A DNA stretch of 64,000 bases. Origin: Nipponacmea schrenckii. Its lineage: Eukaryota; Mollusca; Gastropoda; Lottiidae. Positions 24,827 through 36,895 of the stretch are shown piece after piece. The notes below the pieces were generated by a model. That model saw only the letters and a program-made list of their open reading frames with translations, made no database searches and was not told the DNA's origin. The stretch's first letter is position 1. The number at the start of each line of letters is the position of its first letter. Made by a program: the position numbers and the translations under genes. Location of the stretch: positions 4,398,826-4,462,825 of the forward strand of contig JAUJPP010000005.1 in NCBI GenBank assembly GCA_030562195.1, written 5' to 3'.

Positions 24827-25644
24827 AGTTCACCATATAGTACAAAATCAACATTTACCAAAAACTATTAACCTTAGATTGACTTTCTCACACTTCGTCC
24901 AAACGGCAACAACTCACACTTTGTCAAAACAGTAATAATTTGGTAAAATATGAGAGGGTTTGACTAGGTTGCTATGGGTACATCCAAACTCTATGATTGG
25001 CTGTATTTGTTAGTATACAATCCAATCAAATAGCTGCATTTACAAACTCCTAAGATATAAGAAATGGTGGCTATTGTAGTCAAGGTATCAGTTTCATTTT
25101 TCAAAGGGCATGGTTCATCATATTTGGGGCTTGACTTGTTCCTAGTTTAGTCAAAATTTCATGTTTCTGAAACTAAGGTATGATTGGTCAAACAAATGGC
25201 GAACCTGTCCCTACTACATATGATTGGTTGAACAAATAGCGAACCTGTCCCTACTACATATGATTGGTCGGAAAAATCGCGAACCTGTCACTTTAACAAT
25301 GTTTAGTAATTGAGCATGTAAAACAGAACGTAGATTTTGGTATATTTTCCCTGCCACACGCCAAGCTATTTCAGCGTCTGGTAGGGATACTGTTCTTATC
25401 AAATTAACCAGACACTGGCCTTGATAACCTGTTTACACCATGATAAACATTTCTTACAAACAGAGTATTCATAGAATATATAGCATGGAGGGATGGAGAA
25501 GGCATTATAGTAGTGTGTATCAATATATCCCGATAAACCATGACATAACATAATCGTTTGTATATCAATTATGCTCTCAGCTTATGTTATTGTTTTTGCT
25601 CTTGTTATATATAGGCCTTACTCTTTTTGTTTTTAGTCATGTTC

Positions 25645-25680
25645 TCCTGATGACGACTGTGTAACTGTTGAAACGTTGTT
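25645..25680 (+). other. Hammerhead-like core motif (CTGATGA ... GAAAC)
   Basis: CTGATGA at 25647-25653 is followed after 16 bases by GAAACGTTG. CTGATGA and GAAA are the invariant blocks of hammerhead ribozymes; degraded copies of this signature are common near Penelope-like elements. Stem II here is weak and stem III is not visible. Confidence 0.4.
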
Positions 25681-25939
25681 ATTAGAATTCATAGATCCAT
25701 AAAAATGTGTTCATTATCCTGACATAAATGGGTCTTAGTTTGAAATGAAAGATATACTTGTAAATACAATGCTAATTTCATCTATTAGCCAATATTGTAA
25801 AAACAGAGAGTCAATATTTTTGAAAATATTCCTCCCTCCATCATTGGCATTAAGAGATGTCATATTAGAATTCCACATAATCCATATTGGATTTAGGATT
25901 TCAGCTTTGCTGACAAAATATCTTTTAGTTTGAAATTTG

Positions 25940-26165
25940 AATTTGAAATTGTTAAAAAATATCTGTAGAAATTCTGAAAAAATATCTGTAGAAATTCTGA
26001 AAAAATATCTATAGAAATTGTTAAAAATATCTATAGAAATTATTAAAAATATCTTAAGAAATAATTAAAAATATCTATAGAAATTGTTAAAAATATCTTA
26101 GAAATTGTTAAAAATATCTTTAGAAATTGTAAAAAAAACCTTTAGAACTTTTTAAAATATCATTA
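25940..26165. repeat. Minisatellite AATATCTATAGAAATTGTTAAA
   Basis: About ten copies of a 22-23-bp unit with frequent single-base changes. Confidence 0.9.
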
Positions 26166-26589
26166 GAAATTGTAATCGCAAATCCTTAAACATCTGTTGT
26201 ATGAAAGAAGATTTCAGAAATGCGTTCATTAGAAAACTAAACATTCTTACAGCCAAAAGTTTTCTGAAACAATTTAATGCCTTCATAAGAAAATATGTTT
26301 TGAAAAAAAACAGAAACAAACTAACTACTGATATAGCAAAACAGTAAGCTCTTCTAAATAGAAGGTTCATAAGAGGTTCCTGTTTGACTTGTGTTTTTTG
26401 ATAAAAAAATGTCTTCAACACAAACATTGAAGAGGATTTGTCTTAAGACTTTGAAGGATATATAAATACTTTGTAAATATCACTTTAAATCAGATCTCTT
26501 TGACTTCAGTAGCTTTTAATATTCCGAGTTCAATGTTATTTAAAATTCAAATATCAAGTCAAAATATGCTTGGCACAAAGCAATCATTT

Positions 26590-26715
26590 TTATCTGATGA
26601 TTAAGTGTAAATTGTAGAAACATTGTGTACGATATAACTCAAGGGTAGTATACTATATAAACTGATGATGACAATGTAAATTGTTGAAACATTGTGTACA
26701 CAAACTATATATATC
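26590..26715 (+). other. Duplicated hammerhead-like motif
   Basis: CTGATGA at 26594 and 26662 is each followed by a hairpin spacer and GAAACATTGTGTAC. In the second copy the spacer can pair as ACAAT-GTAA-ATTGT, the position of stem II, and TTGTGTACACAA after GAAAC is a palindrome at the position of stem III. The cleavage-site strand is not convincing. Confidence 0.4.
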
Positions 26716-27169
26716 ATCTCAACCTATGTCAAAAATAAACCTTAGATGTTTGTGTAATAAGCGTGCATGGGTCTAACTTTTTAAACCACCCATTCCAATG
26801 AACAATTAACAAAGATACAATAAACATGAGAAAAAAGTTAGGTGGTCTAAAAAAATCATCGACATTGCATGTTTGTAAATACAATACCAAATGATAAACC
26901 AACATCAAATTCACGAATTTAACTCATTTTGTACATAGTGCATCTAAAATGTTTGCCAAGGAAATTCAACGCAAGAAATTCTCTTGATTCAATATGTATA
27001 GTTTTTGCGTAAAAATATTTGACAAATCAGGTACAACCATCTTTAAGTCAATACTGTTGCAGACATGTATCTTTAATCAAATGATAGACATATTTTTAGG
27101 GATATCATCACTTTATTTTGATATGGACCTGGTTGAAACATCATATGATGTGATTGTATCCTAGATACA

Positions 27170-27320
27170 GCTTTTGACATGATTCTTATTAACCTGTATT
27201 AAACTAAGACCACTATACTTAGTTTTGATATGGTCTTTTCCACCTGTATTAAACTAAGCCCACTATACTTAGTTTTGATATGGTCTTATTAACCTGTATC
27301 AAACTAAGCACACTAAAATT
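27170..27320. repeat. Tandem repeat, about 56-bp unit
   Basis: CCTGTATTAAACTAAG and ACTTAGTTTTGATATGGTCT alternate for just under three copies. Confidence 0.8.
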
Positions 27321-27984
27321 TGTTTTGTACGCATTGAAATGAAAATGAAAAGCCCAGAGTCTTAGTTTTGATTATTGGCTTAAGATTTCCTAAAAAATAT
27401 TCTAAGGCCAATTTTGATTGGACAATAGTTTTTTGGGTTGAATAAAATTGTCTCCTTCATATATATTGCCTAAGCCTTGAAGGGCCTACACAATTTTGGG
27501 AGGTGAGTTTTGAATCAACCTTGCTATGGAAAAGCTGGAACTAAACTCAAGCCGTTGTGTTTGCCTTCCAAACTATAACATTGGGTTTGGGTGACCACAA
27601 AACAAGTACACATATACCGCAAGTCAACATTGATGTTGAAACTTCTGACTTGTTTCAATATTAGGCAAAGGACAAAAAGATTTATAGTCAATTTGATTAA
27701 TCAAGTACAGACATGCTTGGAAACTTGAGATTTTGGAAGAATTAGTTGGAGCAAACAAAATGAGTATTCCATGCTAATCTTTTAGACGACAATATTCAAA
27801 TAAGAATCTGTAGAAGTAAGACAATTCTCTTCAACAAAATATCAACCAAACAACGGCAAAATTGGGATTAATAGTTGTATAGTAATGGACTCCTTCAAAA
27901 AGAGGTACCATCAAGTGTTTTGATAAGAGTAAGTATGGTCTGTTTTGTGAAAAACCTGCCACTACTAGCAATTAGTATTGTATT

Positions 27985-28425
27985 TGGGATATCCTAGAGT
28001 CTTATCTACTAACACTGTTTCTAGGATATCCTAGGTGTCTTATCTACTAACACTGTTTCTAGGATATCCTAGGATCTTATCTACTAACACTGTTTCTAGG
28101 ATATCCTAGAGTCTTATCTACTAACACTGTTTCTAGGATATCCTAGAGTTTATCTACTAACACTGTTTTTAGGTATTTCCTAGGGATCTTATCTACTAAC
28201 ACTGTTTCTAGGATATCCTAGTGTCTTATCTTCTAACACAGTTTCTAGGATATCCTAGGGTCTTATCTTCTAACACTGTTTCTAGGATATCCTAGGTCTT
28301 ATCTTCTAACACTGTTTCTAGGATATCTAGGTCTTATCTTCTAACGTTTAAAGGATACCTAGGTCTTATTATGATATCCTAGTGTCTTATCTTCTAACAC
28401 TGTTTCTAGGATATCATAGCGTTAA
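27985..28425. repeat. Palindrome-bearing 36-bp satellite, array 1
   Basis: About 12 copies of a unit containing the palindrome CTAGGATATCCTAG, then TCTTATCT(A/T)CTAACACTGTTT. The left part has ATCTACTAAC and the right part ATCTTCTAAC, so two subfamilies lie side by side. The same unit is present inverted at 31.38-31.77 kb. Confidence 0.95.
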
Positions 28426-28721
28426 AATAGTATTAAACATACACAACAGGATATTTGAATAACAATTGTATTAAGGCCTCAAGCATATTTGACATATTTG
28501 ACAATGAAAAGTGTCACGTACAGGCTTGACGATAATAATGGCTGTCACCTCAACAGACATGAAAACAATTTACAATATTAAAAACAAATTCATTTGATTA
28601 ATGATTAACAGATATTTCAGGAAATTCACAAGAGATTGCAGGAACTTGTTAACAGAACACATTAAGTTAATATGTTCCAGAATCAGACTGGTGCCGTGTT
28701 GAAGAAATTGTAAAAAAATAA

Positions 28722-28778
28722 GAATGAAATGAATGGAGTTTTACATCCTACTCTTCTGCACCTTATGGGCTAATTGCA
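28722..28778 (-). mobile_element. SINE 3'-end fragment
   Basis: Starts with AATGAAATGAATGGAGTTTT and continues through ACATCCTACTCTTCTGCACC to ATGGGCTAAT, matching the 3' end of the full element. The rest is missing, as in 5'-truncated retroposition. Confidence 0.8.
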
Positions 28779-29329
28779 GCATTTCAACGAAGATTTTCCT
28801 ATCTTTATCAAGCAATGATGACCTTTAGAGATAGTTAGTAATTGGAGAATATATATCTGGATATAATCATATAGATAACAATTACTTTATTAAATAACTT
28901 ATGACATTTCAACAAAGATTTTCCTATCTTTATCAAGCAATGAAAAACTTTTCTTATATAGAACAATGGCAGAAGTCTGGGTTTGATAAACTGTCAGATA
29001 CACCTCCACTCCCCCTTTAAACTTTTTCATTTGATTAAAATGTTTCTTTTGGAAACGCAACTTTTCAAGTTTCAGTTGTCTAAAAACAACAATCTTTTCA
29101 ACCTACTCGGAATGAAATTGATTTCCTGCAGGTACCATTTTTTACATGGAACTCTAAAGATTATAATTAAATTTTCAGGCCTTGGAGGCGTCACAGAATG
29201 TTCTCAAGACTTTCAGAAACAGTGAAAAAAATTTAATGTAGACTAGAACATTTTTTTCTTCAGATCAAAAAGACTAGATTAAATTATAAATTCCAAGCCT
29301 GTAACACTTTTTATCAATATCAATTTGAA

Positions 29330-29704
29330 ATGAAATGAAATGAAATGAATGGAGTTTTACGTCCTACTCTTCTGCACCTTATGGGCTAATGAAGACGGGC
29401 AACGCCATGCAGTGTGCAATGAGGGAAATTTTGCCAGGACAGCGGCATAAGCCTACTCTTTTTGCGATTTCCAACTATCGCCGGATCTTTAACGTGCACA
29501 GCCTGTAGCACACGGGGCCTCGGTTTATTGTCCCATCCGAACGACTACACGCTTTTTCCATGTCAGTCCCTCCGACCTGCATCACTGACACAGGGGAAAC
29601 CGGGCTGAAAAATCCGAAAGTTCATTTCGACCTTTGCCGGGATTGAACCCTGGACCTTCAGGTTAGTGAGCAAGCGTCTAACCCACTGAGCCACCGCGGC
29701 TCCC
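29330..29704 (-). mobile_element. Full-length tRNA-derived SINE with 15-bp target duplication
   Basis: Reading the minus strand from 29704, the element opens with a tRNA-like head: GGAGCCGCGGTGGCTCAGTG contains a good A box (TGGCTCAGTGG), and GGTTCAATCCC is the B box about 35 bases later. A body of about 250 bp follows, then a tail of TTTCA-type pentamers. The 15-bp direct repeat CAATATCAATTTGAA flanks it exactly at 29315-29329 and 29705-29719, so the ends are certain. Being intact with an unbroken target duplication, this is the youngest copy in the window. It needs LINE enzymes supplied elsewhere to move; its partner LINE is not visible. Confidence 0.95.
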
Positions 29705-30159
29705 CAATATCAATTTGAAGTCAGGTTCAATCGCGATTAAATGGAAAAATACTGATAAAGTTGAGAGCCACATTTTATCAATATAAAGGTGACTAACCGA
29801 ATGGCCATAAGACAAGTGGCATCAGGTGTTCTGAACAGAGAACTTCAGCTACTGTTATCAATTATTTCACTAAAGCTCAAATTAAATATATACTTAATTA
29901 TATATATAAAAAACATATATTAAATATATAGCTAAAAGTTCCAAGACCATACTAAACAAGGCAACATCCCTCCCCAATTTCCCTTTCTCTCTCATGATTT
30001 TCTTCTCTAATTTCATCCACTGTCTCTATAATTTAAAACATCCTTTTGATAAAATCTGAGACAGTCTAATCTTTTTAAAAAACCATTATCTTTGATTCAA
30101 TTAACTAGCAGATCTTCAACTCAACAATATATACAATTACTGGGAATCAATCAAGAGAC

Positions 30160-30620
30160 TAGACTATCTATTGATTGATCTTGATTGATAAAACAGGACA
30201 TTCAGGATTTCGGTTTCTAAATTACTTTACCAGTCATATCAAATGGGGAACAAAATACCATTACTGGAAATCAATCAAGAGAGACTAGGTCATTTATTGA
30301 TTTATATTGATTTATTTTGATTGATATTGATTGATCTTGATTGAAAAACAGGACATTCAGGATTCTGTTTCTAAATTACTTTACCAGTCATATCAAATGG
30401 GTAATATTATTCCATTAGTGGAAATCAATCAAAAGAGACTAGGTCATTTATTGATTGATATTGATTGATCTTGATTGATACAACAGGACATTCAGGATTT
30501 CTGTTTCTAAATAACTTTACCATTCATATCAAATATAATACTGTTACTGTATTGAGGATCAATCAAGAGAGACCATACCATTAATTGATTTATATTGATT
30601 GATCTTGATTGTATAGTGTG
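30160..30620. repeat. Tandem repeat, about 120-bp unit, 4 copies
   Basis: Each unit holds AATCAATCAAGAGA, a TTGATTGATATTGATTGATC-type run and CAGGACATTCAGGATT, then ACTTTACCAGTCATATCAAA. Confidence 0.85.
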
Positions 30621-31374
30621 CCACCCGTAAACTTTATCTATTGAACTCGTCTACGTTACTCCATTTAGTTTCTATTATTAAGGGGACATAACCCAAAATA
30701 ATGTTTCAACAAAATACTACAGACTACAATTAATCTGTTTCTTAAGGAGCATCCAGTGAAACTTACAGAAATTAATAACTTTTTTCCATTATTTACATTC
30801 CAAAGCCTACTGATTATTTTTAAGTTAGTTGTAGAAGTATTGGACACATCATTGTCAGCGAGGAAGTTGAATTTGATTGGCCGTTTCTTTGAGATCATGA
30901 AGATATTCTGACCTATGAAAAGTATTGACTCAAAAGTTTTAAGATGACGCTTTTGAGACAATAATTTTAATTGGTCAAAATATCTTCAGGATGGTGGAAG
31001 CATTAAAATTTAAAGGCCAATTTAAATTGATTCAAATTTCTTTTCAGTCTAAGACAACACCATATAGTCTTGGGTATGTACAGACTTCAATTTAGTTTCA
31101 AATGCTTCATGAAGCAGACAAAAATACGCCTAATATCAGTACATGGAATTCCAAAGTTTTGAGAATCTTGACATTTATTGAATACTCCTTTATCTTTGTT
31201 TACAGTAACCATCAATAACAGTACCTGACAAGAATAATAAGCTTAAACGAACTTGCTGCTAATTGAAGCTTTTTCAAAATTCCAAAAAGTAAACTTTATT
31301 TTGGTTCCTGTAAGTCCAGAGACATTTGACAACATTATGACATCATCATAGAAACATAAAATACAATATAAGCC

Positions 31375-31765
31375 CGTAGGATATCCTAGAATTAGTGTTA
31401 GAAGATAAGACCCTGGGATATCCTAGAAACAGTATTAGATGATAGGACCCTATGACATCCTCGAAACAGTGTTAGAAGATAAGACCCTAGGATATCTAGA
31501 AACAGTGTTAAAGATAAGACCCTAGAAATCCTAGAAACATGTTAGAAGATTTAAGACCCTATGGGTATCCTAGAAACAGTGTTAGAAGATAAGACCCTAG
31601 GATATCCTAGAAACAGTGTTAGAAGATAAGACCCTAAGATATCCTAGAAACAGTGTTAGAAGATAAGACCCTATGATATCCTAGAAACAGTGTTAGAAGA
31701 TAAGACCCTAGGATATCCTAGAAACAGTGTTAGAAGATAAGACCCTAAGATATCCTAGAGTTAAA
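31375..31765. repeat. Palindrome-bearing 36-bp satellite, array 2 (inverted)
   Basis: About 11 copies of GATATCCTAGAAACAGTGTT followed by AGAAGATAAGACCCTAG, the reverse complement of the 28-kb array unit. Several copies have lost one or two bases in the palindrome. Confidence 0.95.
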
Positions 31766-32159
31766 ATAGTTTCAAGCATACATAGCCTGGATTCATTAAG
31801 GGTTTTGAGTCAGTCACAACATCAATACCCTTGATCCAGCTGTATCATTCGGCCGTCAGTTCACCAATTTTGATTGGTTCAAGATTTAGATACATTGAAA
31901 CAAATAACACACCCTTGGGGGTCAGAGCAGGTGCATGGATGGTCCATTCTAAGCACAAAGAGTAAACTAAACCATTCAAAATCTTACCTCTTATTCTAAA
32001 AATTCCAGTAGAACTGAGGAATTTAGGCGTAATTGGCCTTCATTCCATCGATAAATTCCTCTCATTGTCTTAACCATATACTTAATCTACCTCCACTGAG
32101 TGAAAACACTTTGATAATGGCCTGAGTTCTATTTCTGTCACAGCTTGATTGTTTTAATA

Positions 32160-32445
32160 CTTCTTCATTATTGATCATTGGATAGATGAATGACAGAGAG
32201 ATTGACAGAATGAAGGAATGAAGGAAGAAGGAATGAATGAAGAATGAATGAAGCAGATTAAATGAAATAGAGATGGATAAAAGAATAAATATTTAATGGA
32301 TGAATTGACGGAAGAATTGAATGAATGGATGAATGACAAAAACCAGTATGAAGATATTACTGAAGAATGAATGAATGAAAATTCTTAAAATAGCAAAGAA
32401 AGAAACCAGGATAAAGAATAAATTCTCAGAATGAATGAATGAATA
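32160..32445. repeat. GAAT/GGAA-rich microsatellite
   Basis: Imperfect runs of GAATGAAT, AAGGAAGAAGGAATG and GGATGAATGA. No gene. Confidence 0.8.
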
Positions 32446-32689
32446 GATGATAAAATAAACAAAAAGTACAATTGTTAACATTTTACAAGAAATTCCATTG
32501 AGTAGAAAGAAATTACTGGCACCGGTACCATGGCTGGCGCTATAGTATCAGGTTGTTTATGTCATGGTAAAATTCATAGTAATTTGGCAAAGTATCAATT
32601 TCCTGGTACCATACATTCTTTAAATTTGTTTACATTCAGCTATTATACAAATCAATTGATGGAGATTCCTATATTTATACGGACAGGTT

Positions 32690-33285
32690 ATAGAGGAAAG
32701 TTTATAGAGCACAGTTTATAGAGGACAGTTTATAGAGGACAGTTTATAGAGCACAGTTTATAAAGGACAGTTTATAGAGGACAGTTTATAGAGCACACTT
32801 TATAGAGGACAGTTTATAGAGGACAGTTTATAGAGGACAGTTTATAGAGCACAGTTTATAGAGCACAGTTTATAGAGCACAGTTTATAGAGCACACTTTA
32901 TAGAGGACAGTTTGGAGGGACAGTTTAAAGGGACAGTTTATAGAGGACAGTTTATAAGAAAGGGACCGTTTAAGGAAGAAAGGCCATTTATAGAGGACAG
33001 TTTATAGAGGACAGTATAAAGGGACAGTATAAAGGGACAGTATAAAGGGACAGTTTGAAGGGACGGTTTACAGAGGACAGTTTATAGAGGACAGTTTAAA
33101 GGGACAATTTAAAGGGACAGTTTATAGGAACAGTTTAAAGGGACAGTTTAAAGAGACAGTTTAAAGAGACAGTTTAAAGGGACAGTTTAAAGGGACAGTT
33201 TAAGGTGGACAGTTTATAGAGGACAGTTTAAGAGGACAGTTTAAAGGGACAGTTTAAAGGACAGTTTAAAGGGACAGAGATTCCA
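32690..33285. repeat. Minisatellite, 14-bp unit TTTATAGAGGACAG
   Basis: About 40 copies over 0.6 kb with a gradient: TTTATAGAGGACAG and TTTATAGAGCACAG on the left, TTTAAAGGGACAG on the right. The variant turnover suggests array growth by unequal exchange. Confidence 0.95.
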
Positions 33286-33639
33286 ATTATACTGAGGCTA
33301 AAATTCATTCATTTATTGTTAACAATAGGAAATTTCTTGGCATAATGTCAAAAAATCTTCCATTACCTCAATTTTGATCTTAAATTGAAGGCACTTTCAG
33401 GACAATTTCAAATAATTGTATGATAAAGCTCTGTTGCCATGGATACTGGTAAATTAATTTGAGACGTTTACCAATCAAAAGAGACTAATTGTTAGCCTGG
33501 TTGACTAAAGATGGACCTAATGAAGCGAGTTGGTATATGACAGTGATAGAGTGGATCACTTCCATAACTCGGGGCAAAAATCAATATACTGATTTTCTTT
33601 TTTAATAAGAAACAAGAACACAAATGTTCCTTATTGTGG

Positions 33640-33885
33640 AATGGTTATAATGGACATGAGTTTTACATCCTACTGTTCTACACCTTCCAAGCTAAAGAAG
33701 ACTGAAACACCATGCAGTGTGCAATAAAGGAAATTTTGTTAAGACAGTGGCTTAGCTTAAACCTTTTTTGATTTCCAACTATCTAGGCATCTTTAACGTG
33801 CAAAGCCTGAAGCACACAAGACCCTAGGTTTATTGTTTCATCCAAACGACTAGATGTTTTTTCATGGTCTAATGGTTAATAATTA
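33640..33885 (-). mobile_element. SINE, diverged body copy
   Basis: Matches the full SINE through ACATCCTACTGTTCTACACC, CACCATGCAGTGTGCAATAA, ATCTTTAACGTGCAAAGCCT and CATCCAAACGACTAGA. The tRNA head is gone. Confidence 0.8.
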
Positions 33886-35997
33886 AAAACTAGCAATACA
33901 CACTCTTATGGTTGAATAATTTTAAACCATGTAGAGAGATTAAGAGATAAAACTATACTTTGTTAAAATCAACGAAGTTAGTCTGTAAAACACTTTTAGT
34001 GAAATCTCTAAATAACTCCCCAGAGTGGTGGCCATCTTTTTACGCAATTTAACTTGATAGATTTTATCATCAAACCTTAAAGTCGTTCTTTCTTAATCAG
34101 TCTGGGTTAAAAACTTTCCATTCAATATTTCATCCAGTTTTAAAGGTTAATTGCTTGACATTCACACAGATTTTCATTCTGTTCAATGCAAAACTTCAAA
34201 TATAGTCCGAAACTTGCTGACTCTATTACGGTACCAGACTTGATAGCTATTTGGTTCGGGGAGAGTCAGAAAATCTAAGGCACAAAAATTGGTGATTTTC
34301 TGCACTTTTGCTAGTGCAGGGGTTCTAAACATACGTAAATACCTCAAATCGACCTATCCAAGTAGTACAAATTTGCATTTTAACAACCGATTTTGAGAGA
34401 TTTGGAAAGGCTATAGCATCATGAATTCGTGTACGGTACCAATTACCAGTAGGCCTACTCAAAAATTGACTTTAGCTCAACTGATATTGAACTGTCCTTT
34501 ATGATACATTCTAGTTACTAAATTACATAGCAACTGGTTGATAAAGATACTATTTAGGTACCAAACGAATAATTTTTTTGAGTAGGCCCCTAATTATATA
34601 TAAATCTATGGTCTAAAACCACATTAACGTCTGTTCATGATCTTCCATAACTGGTCATCTAGCTAACCTATATATCGTGCCTGCTAAATATCAATAACAT
34701 CTCATTGACTGACAGCTAGTAGACAATCTTTGAAATCCTTCCATCAGTAAGGCCAAACCAAATAAACTTGATTAAATGAATGGAATTTGGTCGAGATGGA
34801 AAGTTCGATTGTCGTCCCAGCCCATGCGATCTTTTCAGCATGACATCCGACAGGCATGGGATATTCAAGCCAGGGCTTCGACTGACACGGACTACGAGTT
34901 GCCCCAGACCCAGCTCTAATGCCAAGAAAGTAAAATAAAGTGACATACTTGCTAATATTCCATAAAATCCTGCATAATTTCTTCTCTATACTTGTACACC
35001 GGAAATGGAATTTAAGATCGATGACCGATTCAAGGGAAAGAACTCTCCCAAGGAATCAGACGACAACTGTTTCTTTCTTTGCAGAGAATAGATCTTATTC
35101 ATAACTAGTTTTTAGAGTATAATTTAAGATTGATTTTCTTCTGGAGGCTACAAATACGATGTTTCGACACGTTTTCTTGCTTTTTTTTCATTTTACTTTC
35201 AACCAAAAAGGTTTCAGACCACAAATAACTTGGCCACCCGCCAATTCAACTCTCTAATTTTAGAAACAATGAAAGTCTACACGCTATTTTCATTTTTCTA
35301 CAACTAAAATCAATCTAATTTACAAGAAAACTTTATAACAAACAAACGTATCTGTCAAATTCCTCTTTAATTCGTAAGTTCTATCTTTCTACCCCACGTC
35401 AACACCAATATTGTTGACCAACTTTCCAATTCCCGCCTTCAAACCCATGCTTTGTCAATGTGCGTTTCTAATTCCCCTAAACAAATGATAATGTGGCGGA
35501 CATAAGAATGACCAGAATGATGGCATTTTACCCCCTGACCGATGGCATGGTCATGATGCCATGTCCAAAAACCCAGACGTCCATTTCTGCATCCATGCCT
35601 TTGTTATGACAGATTCTTCCTGTTCACTCATCTCCACTCTTCCTAGACGGTCTAGTCATATTGCAGTAGCCTAATAGGATAGTCAAAATTCCTTTTTCAT
35701 TATATGGCTTAATTCAGAATACACCACTATCATTTAGCATGCTATCTAACTTTACTTTACTTTAAATAAAATCAAAAATGGTGTCCAATAGAGACATAGT
35801 CCTGTTACATAAGAAACAATGCCCAACTGTGAATAGCCCGAAATAAGAGCACACACATAATAGACTTTCCGTGGGCATGATTGCACTTAAATCAAATTTC
35901 TTTAGAATAGTTTAGTTTCATTTTCAACTTCTGGGTAACAGGATTTATTATTCTATTTATAGCTTGACAGATACAAGATAGGACTAACGTATATAAA

Positions 35998-36895
35998 ATG
36001 GCAGACGACAAAATAAAGTCTATAAAGTCCCTAATAAGAGCTGTGTTAATGAGTAGCAAAGATGGAGTAGCTACTACTAGATTGTTAGGTTAGTTCCATT
36101 TAAAGATTTTATTTTTTTTAAAAAGGATGATGAAGAAGCTTTTTCCTAAATTTGTGTATGTGTAACCTGGACACTAAGAATTTTGATTCACACCGTTCTA
36201 ATTTACAGACAAATCTCTAAGTCTGTTTCTACCAGTGCCATTGTTTTATAGGTACACTTACAGCATCGAATTGAAGCATTATAATTCTATGTATAGCATC
36301 TTTTGATATTTTAAACTATTTTTCCCCTGTCCAAAATGGAAAATAAAACTGCATCATTTTCTTCGAATTGGAAATTGACTTTTCTTCTATGAATAATCAG
36401 TTGTTCACTACTCAGGGATGTTGATTACATATTAAATACATACGTAAAGAATGTGTACTTATTTTCAATTATAAGGCTATAAAATGCACAAAATATAGCA
36501 AAATGTATAGAACATGTCCTACATATCAAAATTACAGTCAGTCATTTTGGAGCTTTAATCAGACATGACTGGTAAATACAGCCAAATCAACAGCCCTGCT
36601 ATTACCCGGTGCTGGGTAGATTCCCCCTGGCCCATGTTGAAAGTAAAAACTGATGTTATTTCTATATTTAGCTGATTACAGCGAGTTTGCCGGTGAATAT
36701 CTACCCTTTAAAGAAATGGGATTTCCAAATGTGATCAAATTTATAGAAAGTATACCTGATGTTGCCAGAATTCAGTACAACCATAAAACAGGGGAAGAAA
36801 GAGTCCTGGCTGTTGCTGATGAATCCACAGCCCATATACAGAAAATGGTCTCCAAACAGAGGTCAGCTAAAAAACGCAAGAAAGTTTTGCCACGG
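35998..36895 (+). CDS. TDRD7-like exons 1-2: first LOTUS domain
   Basis: ATG at 35998 lies in TAAAATGG, and exon 1 ends TTAG|GTTAGT. Exon 2 follows the acceptor ATATTTAG. Together they give 105 residues: helix IKSLIRAVLMSSKDGV, then ADYSEFAGEYLPFKEMGF and IESIPDVARIQ. These are the conserved LOTUS positions of TDRD5/TDRD7 (the E-Y-L-P-F-K-x-x-G-F segment is the hallmark). The exon ends in a basic tail, SKQRSAKKRKK, as in vertebrate TDRD7. Confidence 0.92.

Larger units (their letters stand above)
10840..35997. other. 25-kb gene-free, repeat-dense interval
   Basis: I find no exon chain with consistent phases here. Short frames are AT-rich and not spliced into anything. The interval consists of the arrays and elements listed separately plus unique AT-rich sequence (for example 11.0-12.7, 21.0-22.3, 34.0-35.9 kb, where nothing is recognised). 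Small untitled duplications include 12.76-12.93 kb (about 45 bp), 20.65-20.89 kb (about 120 bp, two copies), 24.05-24.28 kb (about 133 bp, two copies) and 25.17-25.29 kb (about 43 bp, three copies). Confidence 0.5.

Noticed and set aside
24456..24871. Repeat proteins on both strands
   Set aside because: The 39-bp unit is open in several frames by arithmetic; no supporting signal.
27985..28425. CRISPR-like direct repeats
   Set aside because: The units are contiguous, without unique spacers, and the DNA is eukaryotic; it is a satellite. The same holds for the other arrays.
34716..34946. 76-codon frame on the minus strand
   Set aside because: No splice partners, no recognised domain; contains a short inverted word (CCCATGC/GCATGGG) only.
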